Shown here: positions 61,988 to 64,000 of the stretch, one piece after another
How the letters are laid out: the number at the start of each line of letters is the position of its first letter
Position numbering within the stretch: position 1 is the first letter of the stretch
DNA from: Pseudomonadota bacterium
GTDB taxonomy: Bacteria > Chloroflexota > UBA5177 > JAJPKF01
Assembly (NCBI GenBank): GCA_021323865.1
Contig: JAJPKF010000025.1
Coordinates: 62,001 to 126,000, forward strand
DNA: 64,000 nucleotides
Direction of reading: 5' to 3'
Made by a program: the position numbers and the translations under genes
The notes under the pieces: model-generated
Seen by the model: only the letters and a program-made list of their open reading frames with translations
Told to the model about the DNA's origin: nothing
Databases searched by the model: none

Positions 61988-63280
61988 GTGAAACGAATCT
62001 CTCTTTCGGCAGCCTTGCTCGGTCTTGCCGGTCTCTTTGCCATGCCCGGCGCGGCAACAGCGCATTCCCTCGGGGCGACCACAGGGCCAAAGGCATCCCG
62101 CATCCATGGCGTCGTCACCGGCGGAGCATATGCTCTCTACGCCAGCATGACGGCCGCGGGCGCCACGAGCATAACCGGTCCCCTGGGTTCTGTCTGGAAC
62201 ACCTGTGGAGCCGGCAACGGGCGCAGCGCCAACAGTCTTGCGCACGCCCGCGTCCCCTCGGTGGTGAACAGCGGCGGTGCTCAGGATTCGGTGGTGACCA
62301 AGCGAACAGCATCCGGGCGGTCGGTCAAAGCCGTCTCGGTCATTCATCACGTCAAGCTGTTGGGAGGTCTGGTAACGGCCAGCGAAATCCGGTCTGTTGC
62401 CCATACCAAGAGCGCCGGGGGCGTGATCTCCACCAGCTTCAACGGCACCGAGCTGGCCAACCTGACCGTCAACGGCACGGCGGTATCGACGGTCACGCCC
62501 AACCAGCGGATCGACATCGCCAACCTCGGCTACGTCATCCTCGACCAGCAGATGGTCACCAAGACCCGTACGGGTAGGCAGGCTACCGTCATCGGCATCC
62601 ATCTGTATGTGACCACCAGCAACGCGAAGCTGGGCGTGAACGCGGGGAGCCAGGTCATCGTGGCGCTGGCCACGACCGGTTTCCTCCGGTCTCACGGCAA
62701 CTTTGTGGTCGGCGCCAACAGCTATGGATTGTACGGCTACAGCACGGGCTCCAACGCCACCGTGTTCTCGGGGCCAATTGCTTATGCGGTCCTCTCCTGC
62801 GTTGGTGGAAGGAGCCGGGTCTCGGCCCAGCGAATCAATGACGCCGCGCTGGGATCCGCGGGCACCGTGGTCGACGCCGTGTACGGCAAGGTAACGGCCA
62901 AGAAGGCCGGCTCCACCGCTTGGTCCAAAATTCAAAACGTCAACCTGATGAAGGGCCTGGTCAAGGCCCGGGTGATTCAGGTCAAGACCCACGTGTCGCT
63001 GACCAAGAAGGCGGGCAAGGGGTACGACAAGATGACCTTCACGAAGCTGAGGGTCGCCGGCACCAAGATCCCGGCGAATGTGAGCCCGAACACTCGGGTG
63101 ACCCTGCCCGGTGTCGGGTACGCCGATATCAACGTGCGCTCCAAATCCGTGCTGAAGGGCACCTATTCGCGACTCATCGACGGTATCGTGATCCGGGTCA
63201 ACCGCAAGAACAGCTTCGGCCTGCCCGTGGGCGCCATCATCGTCGTGGCCCACGCCTCGGCGCAGGCCGGGCCTATGTAG
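61988..63280 (+). CDS. Secreted choice-of-anchor P family protein
   Basis: 430 residues from GTG 61988 with AGGAG eight bases upstream; the open frame continues upstream to 61721 without family features. Signal peptide MKRISLSAALLGLAGLFAMP ending AATA. Two related halves: LLGGLVTASEIRSVAHT with ELANLTVNGTAVSTVTPNQR and LGYVILDQQ, then LMKGLVKARVIQVKTHV with FTKLRVAGTKIPANVSPNTR and VGYADINVRS. This is the duplicated choice-of-anchor P pattern of surface adhesin-like proteins. No sortase or PEP-CTERM tail is seen, so the anchor is unclear. Confidence 0.8.
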   Translation: MKRISLSAALLGLAGLFAMPGAATAHSLGATTGPKASRIHGVVTGGAYALYASMTAAGATSITGPLGSVWNTCGAGNGRSANSLAHARVPSVVNSGGAQDSVVTKRTASGRSVKAVSVIHHVKLLGGLVTASEIRSVAHTKSAGGVISTSFNGTELANLTVNGTAVSTVTPNQRIDIANLGYVILDQQMVTKTRTGRQATVIGIHLYVTTSNAKLGVNAGSQVIVALATTGFLRSHGNFVVGANSYGLYGYSTGSNATVFSGPIAYAVLSCVGGRSRVSAQRINDAALGSAGTVVDAVYGKVTAKKAGSTAWSKIQNVNLMKGLVKARVIQVKTHVSLTKKAGKGYDKMTFTKLRVAGTKIPANVSPNTRVTLPGVGYADINVRSKSVLKGTYSRLIDGIVIRVNRKNSFGLPVGAIIVVAHASAQAGPM

Positions 63281-63284
63281 GTCA

Positions 63285-63318
63285 GCAAGGGGGACGCCCT
63301 CACCGGCCTCCCCCTTGC
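63285..63318. terminator. Bidirectional hairpin between convergent genes
   Basis: GCAAGGGGG pairs perfectly with CCCCCTTGC over a 16-base loop, four bases after one stop and four before the other; no U-tract, so a weak or Rho-assisted terminator. Confidence 0.5.
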
Positions 63319-63321
63319 GGC

Positions 63322-64000
63322 TCACCCGTGGACGGCTGTTGCCGGACCTAGGACGTTCGGGAGATGAGCAGCCCTCTCCCACGGAAGTGACCTCTCTGAA
63401 CTGACCAGCATGACCCACACGGTCAGTATCGTCAGCAGCACCGTGGGAATCTGTACCGGCAACACCTGGCTGGAGGGCGGCCCGATTAGGACGACCAGAT
63501 AGGCGGCGGCCAAGAAGACAAGGACACGCGACCTCGGCAGTTCCCCGGCCAACAGTCCCAGGGGTAAGATCGCGATGGTCAGGTCATGCACGAGAAGGTG
63601 CGGGCTGATGAGGATGCCGGTCAAGGTCGCCGCAGCCCACAGCCGGCGTGAAGACGGTGCCGACCGCCGCGTCATTCGAACCAGCAGCAGCGCCGGCACC
63701 AGAACCGACACGGCCGAGAGCACCTCCACCAGCGGACCATGGCCGTCCAGGCGGCCTATCAGGGACGGCAGCCCGAAGTTGGCCTGTGGGGCAAAGCCGC
63801 GGTTGACTCCCCAGCCGCCTGAGGTGAGCAGGACATGCAGCCAGTCCGCCAAGCCGCCGGGACCCACGAGGACTAGGGACAGCGCCGCGATTGCTGCCGC
63901 CGAACCGGCGAATGCGCTCAACGCTTTCCAGCGCCGCTGAGTGATGAGAACGAGCAAGAGCGGCAGGGCAAACTGCGGCTTGATGAGGGTCAGAGCCAGA
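63322..64000 (-). CDS. GT87-type (DUF2029) mannosyltransferase, N-terminus outside the window
   Basis: Open frame to the window edge, about 226 residues visible, beginning with the family's LIKPQFALPLLL motif and QRRWKALSAFAGSAAAI, then FAPQANFGLPSLIGRLDGHG and ISPHLLVHDLTIAILPLGLL. Ten or so membrane helices are expected in full; this is the C-terminal half. The enzymes transfer mannose from polyprenyl-phosphate-mannose to glycolipids or glycans. Stops 42 bases from the choice-of-anchor P gene. Confidence 0.8.
   Translation of the reverse strand, partial: LALTLIKPQFALPLLLVLITQRRWKALSAFAGSAAAIAALSLVLVGPGGLADWLHVLLTSGGWGVNRGFAPQANFGLPSLIGRLDGHGPLVEVLSAVSVLVPALLLVRMTRRSAPSSRRLWAAATLTGILISPHLLVHDLTIAILPLGLLAGELPRSRVLVFLAAAYLVVLIGPPSSQVLPVQIPTVLLTILTVWVMLVSSERSLPWERAAHLPNVLGPATAVHG

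Overview
The window is a 64 kb piece of a GC-rich (roughly two-thirds G+C by eye) bacterial chromosome, densely packed with genes on both strands. Gene content (LexA of the winged-helix/S24 type, GyrA, PgpH-YbeY, Obg-L21-L27, a bifunctional nuclease, DUF3090, choice-of-anchor P and GT-C membrane glycosyltransferases, many GTG/TTG starts, several leaderless-looking promoters) suggests a Terrabacteria lineage such as Chloroflexota or Candidatus Dormibacterota. This is an inference from content and style; no 16S or marker alignment was possible. No CRISPR array, transposase, integrase or prophage was seen.

Layout. 1-2.9 kb: a truncated sulfite-oxidase-like gene, then a BTAD-type regulator divergent from a DUF5317 membrane protein that is followed by an unlisted 31-aa exported-looking peptide ending in HWWGP and a strong terminator. 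3-9.5 kb: HD-GYP membrane phosphodiesterase, O-methyltransferase, two HAD phosphatases, aquaporin, MFS exporter and a ferredoxin gene broken by a GATC duplication. 9.5-12.6 kb: YqeY, c-di-AMP phosphodiesterase PgpH and YbeY. 12.7-17 kb: aldo/keto reductase and the glycogen pair GlgP-MalQ. 17-21 kb: lexA with a consensus promoter, an empty 0.7 kb, and gyrA. 21-29.4 kb: a secreted protein, plsX, and a leucine/isovalerate degradation cluster (methylcrotonyl-CoA carboxylase both subunits, methylglutaconyl-CoA hydratase type enzyme, HMG-CoA lyase). 29.5-34.2 kb: nth and a compact five-gene operon (MarR regulator, uncharacterised protein, flavin reductase, KdpD-like kinase, OmpR-type regulator).

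34.3-39 kb: two paralogous APC permeases, one coupled to a BldC/excisionase-like single-domain HTH protein, the other two bases behind a secreted seven-repeat Cys-x5-Cys propeller. 39-45.8 kb: diguanylate cyclase, a secreted protein, an aminotransferase-PHP pair preceded by a candidate structured RNA plus terminator, a dioxygenase-like protein, an F420-type split-barrel oxidoreductase and its frameshifted VOC partner, then tRNA-Arg. 46-50 kb: a 3D-domain cell-wall protein with a structured leader and uORF, obg, a Zn-ribbon protein, a bifunctional nuclease, rplU, rpmA, tRNA-Ala. 50-56.5 kb: DUF3090, a receiver protein, HAD, maf, a class RlmD/TrmA methyltransferase, a flippase-like protein, MscS and nadD. 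56.5-64 kb: three GT-C type membrane proteins, tRNAs Cys, Gly and Phe, a choice-of-anchor P secreted protein and a partial GT87 enzyme.

The observations I consider most worth following are the regulator/DUF5317/WW-peptide cassette, the structured RNA and terminator ahead of the PHP-aminotransferase operon, the helically phased repeats next to the KdpE-like and BldC-like regulators, and the two one-event frameshifts.
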